Shown here piece by piece: positions 33,874 to 48,466 of a DNA stretch of 64,000 nucleotides. Each line of letters starts with the position of its first letter. The first letter of the stretch is position 1. Origin of the DNA: Nitrogeniibacter aestuarii. Lineage in GTDB: Bacteria > Pseudomonadota > Gammaproteobacteria > Burkholderiales > Rhodocyclaceae. Below the pieces are notes generated by a model. It was not told where the DNA came from. It made no database searches and saw only the letters and a program-made list of their open reading frames with translations. Where the stretch lies: positions 2,604,001-2,668,000 of the forward strand of contig NZ_CP071321.1 of NCBI RefSeq assembly GCF_017309585.1. Reading direction: 5' to 3'. Position numbers and translations under genes: made by a program.

Positions 33874-35649
33874 TCAGGCGCCGATCCAGGCTTTTCGCAA
33901 GCGCTTCGCCGCGGCGCCCGGCTTTGCCGCCAGCATGAGCTTGACCGTTTCCTCTGCCGGGGACAGTCTCAGTACGGATGACATGAGCTCGTCGCGGCGG
34001 AAGTAGTGAACCTCCAGGCGGTCGCCCGGCACCTTGCGATCAAGCACACCGTCGAGCGAGTCGGCCGACACCCTCAGCCCATCGATCGCGATCAACTCAT
34101 CGCCGGCGCTCAGGCCTGCGAGGTGGGCCGCGGACGCCTCGTGAACAGCCGCAATCACCGCCTTTCCGGATTTGCTCTTGAGGCGCATACCGATCGAGGG
34201 GCGCTGTCCCGGCACACGGGTGAGTGACACGCCAAGGGATTTGAGCAGCGAAGCCAGTGGAAGGTCATCCGTTCCGGTGACAGCACGTTTGAGCCAGCGC
34301 GCGGTCGGCTCGTCCGAAACCTCGGTCACGACCGTGAACACGCCATCCTCAGGGACGCCGACGCCGGTTTCGCCGTACTGGGCCCACAGCGCACGCATGA
34401 CATCGTCCATGCTCTTCTTGCCTTTGCTGTCCCCACGCAATTTGAGATCGAGCGCGAGTGCAATGAGAGAGCCCTTGGTGTAGTAGCTCACGATGGCGTT
34501 GGGGGCGTTCTCATCCTGCTTGTAGAACTTGCTCCAGGCATCGAAAGATGATTCTGCAACACTCTGTTTCAGCCGACCGCTGCCCCGCTCGACCCGCGTG
34601 ATGACGTCACCGACGGTCTTGAGGTAGGCCGCAGGTTCGATAACACCACTGCGCACCAGACACAGGTCATCGAAATAGGAGGTAAAGCCTTCGAACGCCC
34701 ATAGCAGCCGCGTGTAGCTTTCTTCAGCGAGTTCGTAGGGCGTAAAGCGTGCCGGCTTGATGCGTTTCACGTTCCAGCTGTGGAAGTACTCATGGCTGCA
34801 CAGACCGAGGAATCGCTGATACGCCTCAGGCGTACCCTGCATGCCCTTCCATGGCAGGTCCTCGCGCGATGTCAGCAGGGCCGTGCTGGCACGATGCTCG
34901 AGCCCGCCGTATCCATCGCCGGTCACCATGGTGAGAAAGAGGTATCGATCCATGGGCGGCCGACCGCCGAACAGGTCGATCTGCCACTGACAGATCTTCT
35001 TCAGATCGGCGCACAAACGCTCGGTATCGCAGTCGTGACGTCCGGTGAGGACGACTTCGTGCGTGATCCCGCCCGCCTTGAAGCTCGCGAGCGTGAAGTC
35101 CCCCATCTCGACGGGATGATCGATCAGCTCGTCGTATGAATCCGCCTTGTACAGGCCAAAGCCATGCCGCTTTGCGGCCCCCTTGCTCCCCTTGGCCTCG
35201 CGCATCGCCGTTGCCACTTTCCAGGTACCAACAGGCGCTGCCTTTGGAGGACAGATGTCCACCAGACAGGGCTGATCCTCCTGACCATCGACACTCAGAA
35301 AAACACTCGTCCCATTGAAAAAGCCGTGGGTCTGATCAAGGTGAGCCGCGCGAACCGACAGATCCCACGCATACACGTGATAGGTCACACACAACATCGC
35401 GTCGGCGAGGACCCGACCGCATCGCCAGGTCTGCTTGTCGAGTTTTTCAACATCCACTTTCTTGCCGCCTGCCTCGGCAGACAGCGTCACGATGTTCTTA
35501 GCAAAGTCCCGAATCATGTAACTACCGGGAATCCACGCCGGCAAGCTCAGCACCTGATCACGAGGTGCGGGGCGATCGATTTCGAGGCGAACTTCGAACA
35601 GGTGGGCGGCGAGATCGGAGGGCTCGATACGGTATCGGATGGCTGCCAT
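33874..35649 (-). CDS. M61-family aminopeptidase with PDZ domain
   Basis: A 591-residue protein of the glycyl aminopeptidase-like M61 family. The zinc-binding motif HEYFH (286-290) is followed by WNVKRIKP, and a glutamate ligand lies in LLWAFEGFTSYFDDL. The C-terminal part (about 485-570) is a PDZ domain (LAGLSAGDELIAIDGLRV). There is no signal peptide, so a cytoplasmic enzyme is likely. It lies downstream of ftsH on the same strand but beyond a terminator. Confidence 0.92.
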   Translation of the reverse strand: MAAIRYRIEPSDLAAHLFEVRLEIDRPAPRDQVLSLPAWIPGSYMIRDFAKNIVTLSAEAGGKKVDVEKLDKQTWRCGRVLADAMLCVTYHVYAWDLSVRAAHLDQTHGFFNGTSVFLSVDGQEDQPCLVDICPPKAAPVGTWKVATAMREAKGSKGAAKRHGFGLYKADSYDELIDHPVEMGDFTLASFKAGGITHEVVLTGRHDCDTERLCADLKKICQWQIDLFGGRPPMDRYLFLTMVTGDGYGGLEHRASTALLTSREDLPWKGMQGTPEAYQRFLGLCSHEYFHSWNVKRIKPARFTPYELAEESYTRLLWAFEGFTSYFDDLCLVRSGVIEPAAYLKTVGDVITRVERGSGRLKQSVAESSFDAWSKFYKQDENAPNAIVSYYTKGSLIALALDLKLRGDSKGKKSMDDVMRALWAQYGETGVGVPEDGVFTVVTEVSDEPTARWLKRAVTGTDDLPLASLLKSLGVSLTRVPGQRPSIGMRLKSKSGKAVIAAVHEASAAHLAGLSAGDELIAIDGLRVSADSLDGVLDRKVPGDRLEVHYFRRDELMSSVLRLSPAEETVKLMLAAKPGAAAKRLRKAWIGA

Positions 35650-35679
35650 GGTGTCGTCGGTCTTCGAATGGTGTCAGGC

Positions 35680-35713
35680 AAAAAAACAGGGCCGGCTGTT
35701 GAGCCGGCCCTGT
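35680..35713 (-). terminator. Intrinsic terminator of ftsH
   Basis: On the minus strand a perfect 12-bp stem (35702-35713 with 35686-35697, loop CAAC) ends in a run of T. It lies just past the ftsH stop and before the M61 gene start. Confidence 0.9.
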
Positions 35714-35727
35714 CCGCGATACTTCAA

Positions 35728-37620
35728 TCAGGCTGCGGGCGCAGGGGGCGCTGCAGGCGCTGCGTCCGGCGAATCATCGCCGGACTTCGGCTTGGGCGGC
35801 GTGCTCGGCTTCGGCGGCCGCGGCTCACGCCCATCCATGATGTCGTTGATCTGGTTCGCGTCAATCGTCTCCCACTCCAGCAACGCCTTGGTCATCATTT
35901 CGACCTTGTCGGTATTTTGCTCGAGCAGGTTACGCGCCAGCGAATACTGCTGATCAAGAATACGACGAATCTCGGCATCCACCTTCTGCATCGTCGATTC
36001 CGACACGTTCTTGTGCGTGGTCACGGCACGGCCGAGGAAGATCTCACCCTCCTCTTCGCCATACACCATCGGACCGAGAACGTCGGACATACCCCACTGG
36101 GTCACCATCCGTCGCGCAAGATCAGTGGCACGCTGGAAGTCGTTGGACGCACCCGTTGTCATCTGCTTCATGAAGATCTCTTCGGCGATACGGCCACCGA
36201 ACAGGACCGCGATGGTCTGCATGAGGCGTTCGCGATCCTGACTGTATCGATCTTCTGCCGGCAACTGCATGGTCACCCCGAGGGCGCGGCCGCGCGGGAT
36301 GATGGTGACCTTGTGCACCGGGTCGGTCTTGTCCAGCAGCTTGGCCACAACGGCGTGACCCGACTCGTGGTAAGCCGTGTTCCGGCGCTCTTCTTCAGGC
36401 ATGACCACAGAGCGGCGCTCGGCGCCCATCATGATCTTGTCCTTGGCACGTTCGAAATCGTCCATGTCCACCAGGCGCTTGTTGGAGCGCGCGGCAAACA
36501 AGGCAGCTTCGTTGACCAGGTTGGCCAGATCTGCACCGGCAAAACCCGGTGTGCCGCGCGCCAGCACCATCGGCTCGACGTCCGGCGCAATCGGCACCTT
36601 GCGCATGTGGACACGCAGAATCTGCTCACGACCACGAATGTCCGGGAGCGGCACCACAACCTGACGGTCAAAGCGCCCCGGACGCAACAACGCAGGGTCG
36701 AGCACGTCAGGACGGTTGGTGGCTGCAATCACGATGATGCCGGTCGCGCCTTCAAAGCCATCCATTTCAACCAGCAACTGGTTTAGCGTCTGCTCACGTT
36801 CGTCGTTACCGCCGCCCAGTCCGGCACCACGCTGGCGACCGACCGCATCGATTTCGTCGATGAAGATGATGCAAGGGGCCTGCTTCTTGGCCTGCTCGAA
36901 CATGTCACGGACGCGAGCCGCACCCACGCCGACAAACATCTCGACGAAGTCAGAGCCGGAGATGCTGAAGAACGGGACCTTGGCTTCGCCGGCAATGGCC
37001 TTGGCGAGCAAGGTCTTACCGGTACCCGGCGAACCCACCATGAGGACGCCCTTGGGGATGCGGCCACCCAGCTTCTGGAACTTGGATGGATCACGCAGGA
37101 AGTCCACCAGCTCGGACACTTCCTCTTTGGCTTCATCGCAGCCGGCCACGTCGGCGAATGTCACCGTATTGGCCGAATCGTCGAGCATGCGCGCCCGTGA
37201 CTTGCCGAAAGAGAACGCACCGCCGCGACCACCGCCCTGCATCTGGCGCATGAAGAAGATCCAGACACCGATCAACAGCAGCATCGGGAACCAGGAGACA
37301 AAGATGTTCATCAGGAAGGACTGTTCCTCGTCCGGCTTGGCTGCGCGAATCTTGACGCCATAGCGCATCAGATCGGATTCAAGCCAGATATCCCGCCCTG
37401 TCTGATAAACGGTGACCGACCGGTCGTCCTGAGTGCGGGCGTGGATGACCTGCCCGTCGATCTGGACTTCCTTGATATTGCCGGACTTGGCCTCTTGCAT
37501 GAACTCGGAGTAAGCCATGCTCTGCTGGGCCATCTGTCGGGTGTTGAACTGATTGAAGACCGTCATCAGCACGACACCGATCACCATCCAGATCGCCAGG
37601 TTTTTGAACAGATTATTCAA
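35728..37620 (-). CDS. ftsH: ATP-dependent zinc metalloprotease FtsH
   Basis: A membrane-bound AAA+ protease of 630 residues. Two N-terminal membrane spans bracket a periplasmic segment. Walker A is GSPGTGKT, Walker B FIDEIDAVG, the second region of homology is in NRPDVLDPALLRPGRFDR, and the zinc motif is HESGH. It degrades short-lived and misassembled membrane proteins. The start is TTG 37620 (reading MNNLFKNLAIW), preceded by an AAGGA box. It follows rlmE on the same strand, the classic rlmE-ftsH pair. Confidence 0.97.
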   Translation of the reverse strand: MNNLFKNLAIWMVIGVVLMTVFNQFNTRQMAQQSMAYSEFMQEAKSGNIKEVQIDGQVIHARTQDDRSVTVYQTGRDIWLESDLMRYGVKIRAAKPDEEQSFLMNIFVSWFPMLLLIGVWIFFMRQMQGGGRGGAFSFGKSRARMLDDSANTVTFADVAGCDEAKEEVSELVDFLRDPSKFQKLGGRIPKGVLMVGSPGTGKTLLAKAIAGEAKVPFFSISGSDFVEMFVGVGAARVRDMFEQAKKQAPCIIFIDEIDAVGRQRGAGLGGGNDEREQTLNQLLVEMDGFEGATGIIVIAATNRPDVLDPALLRPGRFDRQVVVPLPDIRGREQILRVHMRKVPIAPDVEPMVLARGTPGFAGADLANLVNEAALFAARSNKRLVDMDDFERAKDKIMMGAERRSVVMPEEERRNTAYHESGHAVVAKLLDKTDPVHKVTIIPRGRALGVTMQLPAEDRYSQDRERLMQTIAVLFGGRIAEEIFMKQMTTGASNDFQRATDLARRMVTQWGMSDVLGPMVYGEEEGEIFLGRAVTTHKNVSESTMQKVDAEIRRILDQQYSLARNLLEQNTDKVEMMTKALLEWETIDANQINDIMDGREPRPPKPSTPPKPKSGDDSPDAAPAAPPAPAA

Positions 37621-37723
37621 TGCGACTTCCTTGAACGCCCGTCAGGGGCTTTAGTAGCAGACTCATTCTATTAGTGAATGTTCCCGCAGGTAAAGCAATC
37701 GACCGGATAGGTCGGGCCTATGC

Positions 37724-38344
37724 TCATGCTCGCTTGCCAACACCGAGGAAATACACCTCTGAACTGCGATCGCGCGATGCGGCGGGCTTGCGTACGACCA
37801 CCTTGGAGAAGACGTCCTGCATGGCGCGGCGATACTCATCGATGCCGGCACCCTGGAAGACCTTAACGAGAAAATGCCCCTCCGGCTTGAGATGCGTTGC
37901 CGCAAAATCCAGCGCCAGTTCGCACAGCCCGATCGCCCTCGCCTGATCCGCGGTCGCAATACCTGAGATGTTGGGGGCCATATCGGAAATTACAAGATCC
38001 ACCGGCTGATTTTCGAGTGCTGCTTCGAGCGCATGCAGTACGGTATCCGACTGAAAATCACCCTGGATGAAATGGACATTGTGCAAGGGCGCCATCTCGA
38101 GCAGGTCCAGCGCGACGACCTTTCCGTTGTCGCCCACCTTCCGTGCCGCGATCTGGCACCAGGACCCGGGGGCTGCCCCAAGATCCACGACCGTCATCCC
38201 GGGCTTGAGCAGATGATCCTTCTCGTCAATTTCCAACAGCTTGAACGCGGCCCGTGCCCGATAGCCCTCTGCCTTGGCCATGTGAACATAGTGGTCGTTC
38301 ACGTGCTCACGCATCCATGCCTTACTGGTCTTGCTTCGCTTCAT
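37724..38344 (-). CDS. rlmE: 23S rRNA 2'-O-ribose U2552 methyltransferase
   Basis: An RlmE/FtsJ methyltransferase of 206 residues. It has the SAM loop VVDLGAAPGSW, and catalytic Lys-Asp-Lys-Glu residues in the expected contexts (GYRARAAFKLLEI, LVISDMAPN, HFLVKVFQG, SSEVYFLG). It modifies the ribosomal A-loop. It is divergent from yhbY with 34 bp between the starts and is followed by ftsH. Confidence 0.97.
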   Translation of the reverse strand: MKRSKTSKAWMREHVNDHYVHMAKAEGYRARAAFKLLEIDEKDHLLKPGMTVVDLGAAPGSWCQIAARKVGDNGKVVALDLLEMAPLHNVHFIQGDFQSDTVLHALEAALENQPVDLVISDMAPNISGIATADQARAIGLCELALDFAATHLKPEGHFLVKVFQGAGIDEYRRAMQDVFSKVVVRKPAASRDRSSEVYFLGVGKRA

Positions 38345-38378
38345 AGGAGTAGAATCACGCCCTTCCTCGAGGAATCAA

Positions 38379-38744
38379 ATGTCTATGACCGAACTGTCCA
38401 GCGCGCAGCGACGAGCATTTCGCGCGCAAGCCCATCATCTTAATCCGGTTGTCAGTGTCGCCGGTAACGGACTCACGCCCGCGGTGCTAGCCGAGATCGA
38501 AAAAAACCTGCTCGCCCACGAGTTGATCAAGGTGCGCGTGTATGGCGAGGACCGCCATCAGCGCGACGCCATGATGCAATCGATCTGCGAAAGTACAGGG
38601 GCGGCCGCCGTCCAGCACATCGGTAACATTCTGGTGATTTACCGTCAGGCCCCTGCCCCGGAAAAGAAGCCCGTCAAGCCGGTGCAGAAAGGCCGCGCTT
38701 CCGGCACGAAGAAGCCGAGCACCTCAAAACGCGCCAACCGCTGA
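38379..38744 (+). CDS. yhbY: Ribosome assembly RNA-binding protein YhbY (CRM domain)
   Basis: A 121-residue CRM-domain protein that binds pre-50S particles. The core includes LNPVVSVAGNGLTPAVLAEI and HELIKVRVYGEDR, and the GxxG loop is in HIGNILVIYR. A basic C-terminal tail follows. ATG 38379 has a GAGGA box. An ATG at 38385 would drop two residues. The stop abuts the convergent DUF4149 stop, the two forming TGATCA. Confidence 0.93.
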   Translation: MSMTELSSAQRRAFRAQAHHLNPVVSVAGNGLTPAVLAEIEKNLLAHELIKVRVYGEDRHQRDAMMQSICESTGAAAVQHIGNILVIYRQAPAPEKKPVKPVQKGRASGTKKPSTSKRANR

Positions 38745-39218
38745 TCAGAGATCGGTTGGCGCCGAGCGCCAGACCGCAAGCGCGCCCAGCATGCTGGCAA
38801 TGAGGAACAGCGTGCTTGAAATGCCGTGAAGGGCGCCGAAGCGTGAGCGCAACTCACCGCTCATTTCGACGCCTGCCGGAAACTGCGCCTTGATGTCGGC
38901 CATCATCGGCTGAAGGCCGAACTGGCCGACCCCCGTGATGATCAGCATCGCAACGATGCAGCTCAGCGCTACACGGCTCAGCCCGCGATGACGCGCGCGC
39001 CATTGCACAAGCAGGATCAGCCCACCACAGAGGAATCCGATCCAGGAGACGATCGAAAAAAGGGTACCGGCAATGGCCCCCGCCTGCATGCGACTTTCGA
39101 TCGCAGCAAACAGGACCGGCGCTGCCACGTATCCGATCGCCCACATCGCACCCACCCAAACAGTGAGCAGCAGTCGCTGCACACCGTTGAGCGGATGGGC
39201 GATGCGAAACAGCTTCAC
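38745..39218 (-). CDS. DUF4149-like four-span membrane protein
   Basis: A 157-residue membrane protein with about four hydrophobic spans (near residues 13-33, 45-70, 82-102 and 130-150). The segment LLLTVWVGAMWAIGYVAAPVLF matches the DUF4149 family seen beside greA in betaproteobacteria. Function is unknown. The start is GTG 39218, overlapping the greA stop as GTGA, so it is coupled to greA. Confidence 0.8.
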   Translation of the reverse strand: MKLFRIAHPLNGVQRLLLTVWVGAMWAIGYVAAPVLFAAIESRMQAGAIAGTLFSIVSWIGFLCGGLILLVQWRARHRGLSRVALSCIVAMLIITGVGQFGLQPMMADIKAQFPAGVEMSGELRSRFGALHGISSTLFLIASMLGALAVWRSAPTDL

Positions 39219-39691
39219 ACGTACCGAACGTCGACGAGTTCGTACTCGCGGGTACCGCCGGGCGCTTGCACCTCGGCCACATCACCCGCGTATTTTCCGA
39301 TCAGTGCCCGGGCAACCGGAGAACTGACCGAGATCTTGCCTTTCTTGATGTCGGCTTCGTCTTCACCAACGATCTGGTAGGTGACCGTGTCGCCACTATC
39401 CAGATCTTCGAGTTCGACGGTTGCACCGAATACACAGCGACCATCAGCATCAAGCAGCGCCGGATCGATGATCTGTGCGTTCGACAGGGTGCCTTCGACC
39501 TCCTTGATGCGTCCCTCGATAAAGCCCTGACGCTCCTTGGCCGCGTCGTATTCGGCGTTCTCGGACAGATCGCCGTGGCTGCGAGCCTCGGCAATCGCCT
39601 CAATCACGGACGGACGCTCCACCGTTTTTAGACGATGCAGCTCCGCTCGCAGTTGCTCCGCCCCTGCGACGGTCAATGGAATTTTGTTCAT
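39215..39691 (-). CDS. greA: Transcription elongation factor GreA
   Basis: A 158-residue factor that stimulates RNA polymerase backtracked-transcript cleavage. The N-terminal coiled coil covers residues 1-75 (MNKIPLTVAGAEQLRAELHR, ARSHGDLSENAEYDAAKERQ, with the acidic tip DLSENAEYDAAK). The C-terminal domain holds LEDLDSGDTVTYQIVGEDEADI and SPVARALIGK. It lies 6 bp after carB and overlaps the downstream DUF4149 gene. Confidence 0.97.
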   Translation of the reverse strand: MNKIPLTVAGAEQLRAELHRLKTVERPSVIEAIAEARSHGDLSENAEYDAAKERQGFIEGRIKEVEGTLSNAQIIDPALLDADGRCVFGATVELEDLDSGDTVTYQIVGEDEADIKKGKISVSSPVARALIGKYAGDVAEVQAPGGTREYELVDVRYV

Positions 39692-39697
39692 ATAGGT

Positions 39698-42916
<3,219 letters not shown>

Positions 42917-42967
42917 TTCTTTGCCTCGAAAATCTGTTTTGGGGTGATGTGCTTGCGGTTGTGGATC

Positions 42968-42985
42968 GGGCACCTTCCGGTGCCC
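42968..42985 (-). other. Short hairpin in the carA-carB intergenic region
   Basis: The arms GGGCACC and GGTGCCC pair exactly around TTCC (7-bp stem). There is no T run. It may tune the carA:carB ratio or stability, or be incidental. Confidence 0.4.
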
Positions 42986-42993
42986 GCCTCACA

Positions 42994-44136
42994 TCACGCC
43001 CGCTCGTCCATGAGCTTGATGAATCGATCGAACAGGTAGGCCACATCGTGCGGCCCCGGACTCGCTTCCGGATGCCCCTGGAAACTGAAGGCAGGCACAT
43101 CGGTACGTGCAATCCCCTGCTGCGTACCGTCGAACAACGAGACGTGCGTGGTACGCAGGTTGTCCGGCATGGTGGTTGCGTCGACCGCAAAGCCATGGTT
43201 CTGACTGGTGATCAGCACCTGACCGCTGTCCTGATCCTTGACCGGGTGATTGGCACCATGGTGACCGAACTTCATCTTCATGGTCTTGGCGCCAGAGGCC
43301 AGCGCCAGCAGTTGGTGACCCAGGCAAATGCCGAACGTCGGTTTGCCAGAAGCAACGATCTCCTTGATCGCAGCGATGGCGTAATCGCACGGCTCGGGGT
43401 CACCCGGGCCGTTGGAGAGGAACACACCGCCAGGGTTCATGGCGAGCACTTCGGCGGCCGGGGTCTGGGCCGGCACCACAGTGAGCTTGCAGCCGCGGCT
43501 GGCGAGCATGCGCAGGATATTGCGCTTGACGCCGAAGTCATAAGCCACCACGTGATATTTGGGGGCTGCCTGCTTGCCGTAACCGGACTCGAGATCCCAT
43601 TCGGTCTCGGTCCATTCGTAGGCTTCAGAAACCGTCACTTCCTTGGCCAGGTCCATCCCGGCGAGGCCCGGGAATCCCTTGGCCGCCTGCAGCGCAGCAT
43701 CCACATCGAGCTTGCCATCCGCGCCAGCGGTGACAATGCAACCGGCCTGAGCGCCCTTTTCGCGCAGAACGCGGGTCAGGCGACGGGTATCGATGTCGGC
43801 AATGGCCACGATGTTTTCGTCGCGCAGATACTGATCGAGTGAGCGCGTGGAGCGCCAGTTCGAGACGCGCAGCGGCAGATCGCGAATCACCAGCCCGGCG
43901 GCATGAATGCGGCTGGCTTCGACGTCTTCTTCATTGACACCGGTGTTTCCGATGTGTGGATAGGTCAACGTGACGATCTGGCGGGAGTAGCTCGGATCGG
44001 TAAGAATTTCCTGATAGCCCGACAAGGAAGTGTTGAACACCACTTCACCTACCGTCTGGCCCACAGCGCCAATACCTTTACCGCGAAAAACCGTCCCGTC
44101 AGCGAGGACGAGAATGGCGGGCGGAAATTGAGTCAC
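42994..44136 (-). CDS. carA: Carbamoyl-phosphate synthase small subunit (glutaminase)
   Basis: A 380-residue amidotransferase subunit supplying ammonia from glutamine to CarB. The catalytic cysteine is in FGICLGHQLLALAS, and the His/Glu pair in FQGHPEASPGPHD. The start is GTG 44136 with an AGGAG box, giving TQFPPAILVLADG as expected after the first residue. The frame from 44211 would add 25 residues lying inside the leader. Upstream lies a candidate attenuator. Confidence 0.97.
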   Translation of the reverse strand: MTQFPPAILVLADGTVFRGKGIGAVGQTVGEVVFNTSLSGYQEILTDPSYSRQIVTLTYPHIGNTGVNEEDVEASRIHAAGLVIRDLPLRVSNWRSTRSLDQYLRDENIVAIADIDTRRLTRVLREKGAQAGCIVTAGADGKLDVDAALQAAKGFPGLAGMDLAKEVTVSEAYEWTETEWDLESGYGKQAAPKYHVVAYDFGVKRNILRMLASRGCKLTVVPAQTPAAEVLAMNPGGVFLSNGPGDPEPCDYAIAAIKEIVASGKPTFGICLGHQLLALASGAKTMKMKFGHHGANHPVKDQDSGQVLITSQNHGFAVDATTMPDNLRTTHVSLFDGTQQGIARTDVPAFSFQGHPEASPGPHDVAYLFDRFIKLMDERA

Positions 44137-44214
44137 GACGAAGCTCCTGAAGACGAATTCATGCGTTGAAACGAGCAAAACCGCAGCGTGACAGCACCCC
44201 ACAGCCCACACGTG

Positions 44215-44246
44215 AAAAACGGGACCGGTCGTTGCGACCCATCCCG
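44215..44246 (-). terminator. Terminator-like hairpin in the carA leader
   Basis: On the minus strand the arms CGGGA-TG-GGTCG (44246-44235) and CGACC-GG-TCCCG pair around CAA, followed by TTTTT (44219-44215), an excellent intrinsic terminator. It lies downstream of a promoter candidate at 44274-44302 and 79 bp upstream of the carA start. It could be a carAB attenuator, or the terminator of the histidine kinase gene upstream. Confidence 0.75.
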
Positions 44247-44273
44247 CTCAACAATCAACAAGTTAATCTCTCG

Positions 44274-44302
44274 ATTTTAGCGAATTAGCCGGTCTCAGGC
44301 AA
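44274..44302 (-). promoter_or_regulatory. Candidate sigma70 promoter of carA
   Basis: On the minus strand TTGCCT (44302-44297) and TAAAAT (44279-44274) are separated by exactly 17 nt. Transcription would start near 44267, upstream of the leader hairpin, so hairpin formation would limit carAB. It overlaps nothing else. Confidence 0.55.
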
Positions 44303-44326
44303 TGCGCTGCAACATCGAAAGACGAC

Positions 44327-46912
<2,586 letters not shown>

Positions 46913-47075
46913 TGACCGCCTCCGACAAAGCGCCTCATCGTTTGCCGCGCCGGCTCAAGAACAGTTGATGCAGCCTGCATGCTCAGAGATTCCCGCAATG
47001 AAACCGCGCCGGAACCACACCGATTCCGGGCATCATCGCCATTTAACGGCTCAGACACCCGGTCCTTGAACAAGC

Positions 47076-47873
47076 TCAGCGCAAGCCCAGCACATCCTGC
47101 ATGTCGAACAGCCCGTTTTGGCGACCTTTCAGATATCGCGCACCGCGCAGCGCGCCGCGGGCATAGGACACTCGCCCACCCGATTTGTGCGTGATTTCGA
47201 TGCGTTCGCCCATGCCAGCGAAAAGGACCGTGTGATCACCGATCACATCGCCGCCACGGATGGTGGAAAAGCCGATGGTCTGGTCATCGCGCACGCCGGT
47301 CACACCCTCGCGCCCGTAGATGGCGCATTCATCCAGGTCACGGCCAAGCTCTCTGGCCACGATCTCACCCATCCGCAAGGCTGTGCCTGAGGGCGAATCG
47401 ACCTTGAATCGATGGTGAGCCTCGATCACTTCGATGTCGTAACCCTCATTGAGAATCTGCGCCGCAACCTCCAGCAGCTTGAAGACGGCATTGACACCCA
47501 CTGCCATGTTCGGCGCAAACACGACGGGAATATTTTCGGCGGCCTGAGCCACGCGCGCCTTTTCCTCGGCCGACAGGCCCGTGGTGCCGATGACGATCGC
47601 TTTGCCCTGCCGCTCGGCTTCGGCCAGATGGCTCATGGTGCCTGCCGGCAAGGTGAAATCAATCACGCAGTCGCATGCAGCAATCGCGGCAGGCATGTCG
47701 TCGGTAATGAGCACGCCGGTCTGTTGACCGATCATTTCACCTGCGTCGCGTCCGATGAAAGCACCGCCCGGACGATCAAAGACGGCAGCAAGCTCCATGT
47801 CCGGTTCGCCCAGGCAGGTTTCGATCAACATGCGGCCCATCCGGCCGCTACCACCGGCGATGGCAATTTTCAT
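47076..47873 (-). CDS. dapB: 4-hydroxy-tetrahydrodipicolinate reductase
   Basis: A DapB enzyme of the lysine/diaminopimelate pathway, 265 residues. It has the N-terminal NAD(P)H loop IAIAGGSGRMGRMLIE, the catalytic region EAHHRFKVDSPSGTALRMGE, and the C-terminal GERIEITHKSGGRVSYARGALRGA. ATG 47873 has a GAAGGGAA box. A GTG at 47894 overlapping the bamE stop (GTGA) would give seven extra residues. It is cotranscribed with bamE. Confidence 0.96.
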   Translation of the reverse strand: MKIAIAGGSGRMGRMLIETCLGEPDMELAAVFDRPGGAFIGRDAGEMIGQQTGVLITDDMPAAIAACDCVIDFTLPAGTMSHLAEAERQGKAIVIGTTGLSAEEKARVAQAAENIPVVFAPNMAVGVNAVFKLLEVAAQILNEGYDIEVIEAHHRFKVDSPSGTALRMGEIVARELGRDLDECAIYGREGVTGVRDDQTIGFSTIRGGDVIGDHTVLFAGMGERIEITHKSGGRVSYARGALRGARYLKGRQNGLFDMQDVLGLR

Positions 47874-47890
47874 TTTCCCTTCGCTCATGC

Positions 47891-48346
47891 TCACTGCTCC
47901 CCTTTTTCTGCTTTCACCGGCGCTGCATCTTCCGAGGATTCCGCCGGAGCACCCAGATCAAGCGAGCGAATCCGGTTGGACGTGTTTGCGGAAACTTCGC
48001 CTTCGGGCGACGCCGCCGTGACATCGCCGGACACGTGGCTCAACTGTCCGTCGACAAAGAACACGGTGATTACGCGCTGCTCGGGTTCGCCGTAACCCGG
48101 CTCGAAACGATAGACGTAGTCCCAGCGATCCGCGTGAAAGATGTCAGTGAGCAAGGGAGTCCCGAGTGCAAAGCGGACCTGATCCTTCGACATTCCCTTC
48201 TTGAGCTGGGAGATCATCTCCTGAGTCACGAAGTTGCCCTGACGGACATCGAGTTTGTACGGGCGGACTTTTTCGGTCACGCCACAACCGGCGGTGGTCA
48301 GGCACAGCGCAGAAACAATCAGCGCAAAAGCAGTTTTCGATAGCAT
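47891..48346 (-). CDS. bamE: Outer membrane assembly lipoprotein BamE
   Basis: A small lipoprotein of the BAM complex (formerly OmlA/SmpA), 151 residues. The lipobox is LTTAGC, with cysteine as the first mature residue. Mature segments YKLDVRQGNFVTQEMISQLKKGMSKDQVRFALGTP and DRWDYVYRFEPG match the BamE domain. ATG 48346 gives the signal peptide MLSKTAFALIVSALC. It is divergent from fur across 120 bp and directly upstream of dapB. Confidence 0.95.
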   Translation of the reverse strand: MLSKTAFALIVSALCLTTAGCGVTEKVRPYKLDVRQGNFVTQEMISQLKKGMSKDQVRFALGTPLLTDIFHADRWDYVYRFEPGYGEPEQRVITVFFVDGQLSHVSGDVTAASPEGEVSANTSNRIRSLDLGAPAESSEDAAPVKAEKGEQ

Positions 48347-48466
48347 GGTGATGGATCGCCGTGCGGGCGGGTTAGGCAGCCGCATTCTCAGAAAAGGGCA
48401 AAAAATATATCATACCGTCCAGCCCGACTTTTCGTGACCTCACCGTCACCTGGACCAGACACCGAC

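Noticed and set aside
36011..37363. Plus-strand frames opposite ftsH
   Set aside because: Antisense shadows, while the minus strand carries complete AAA+ and zinc-protease motifs.
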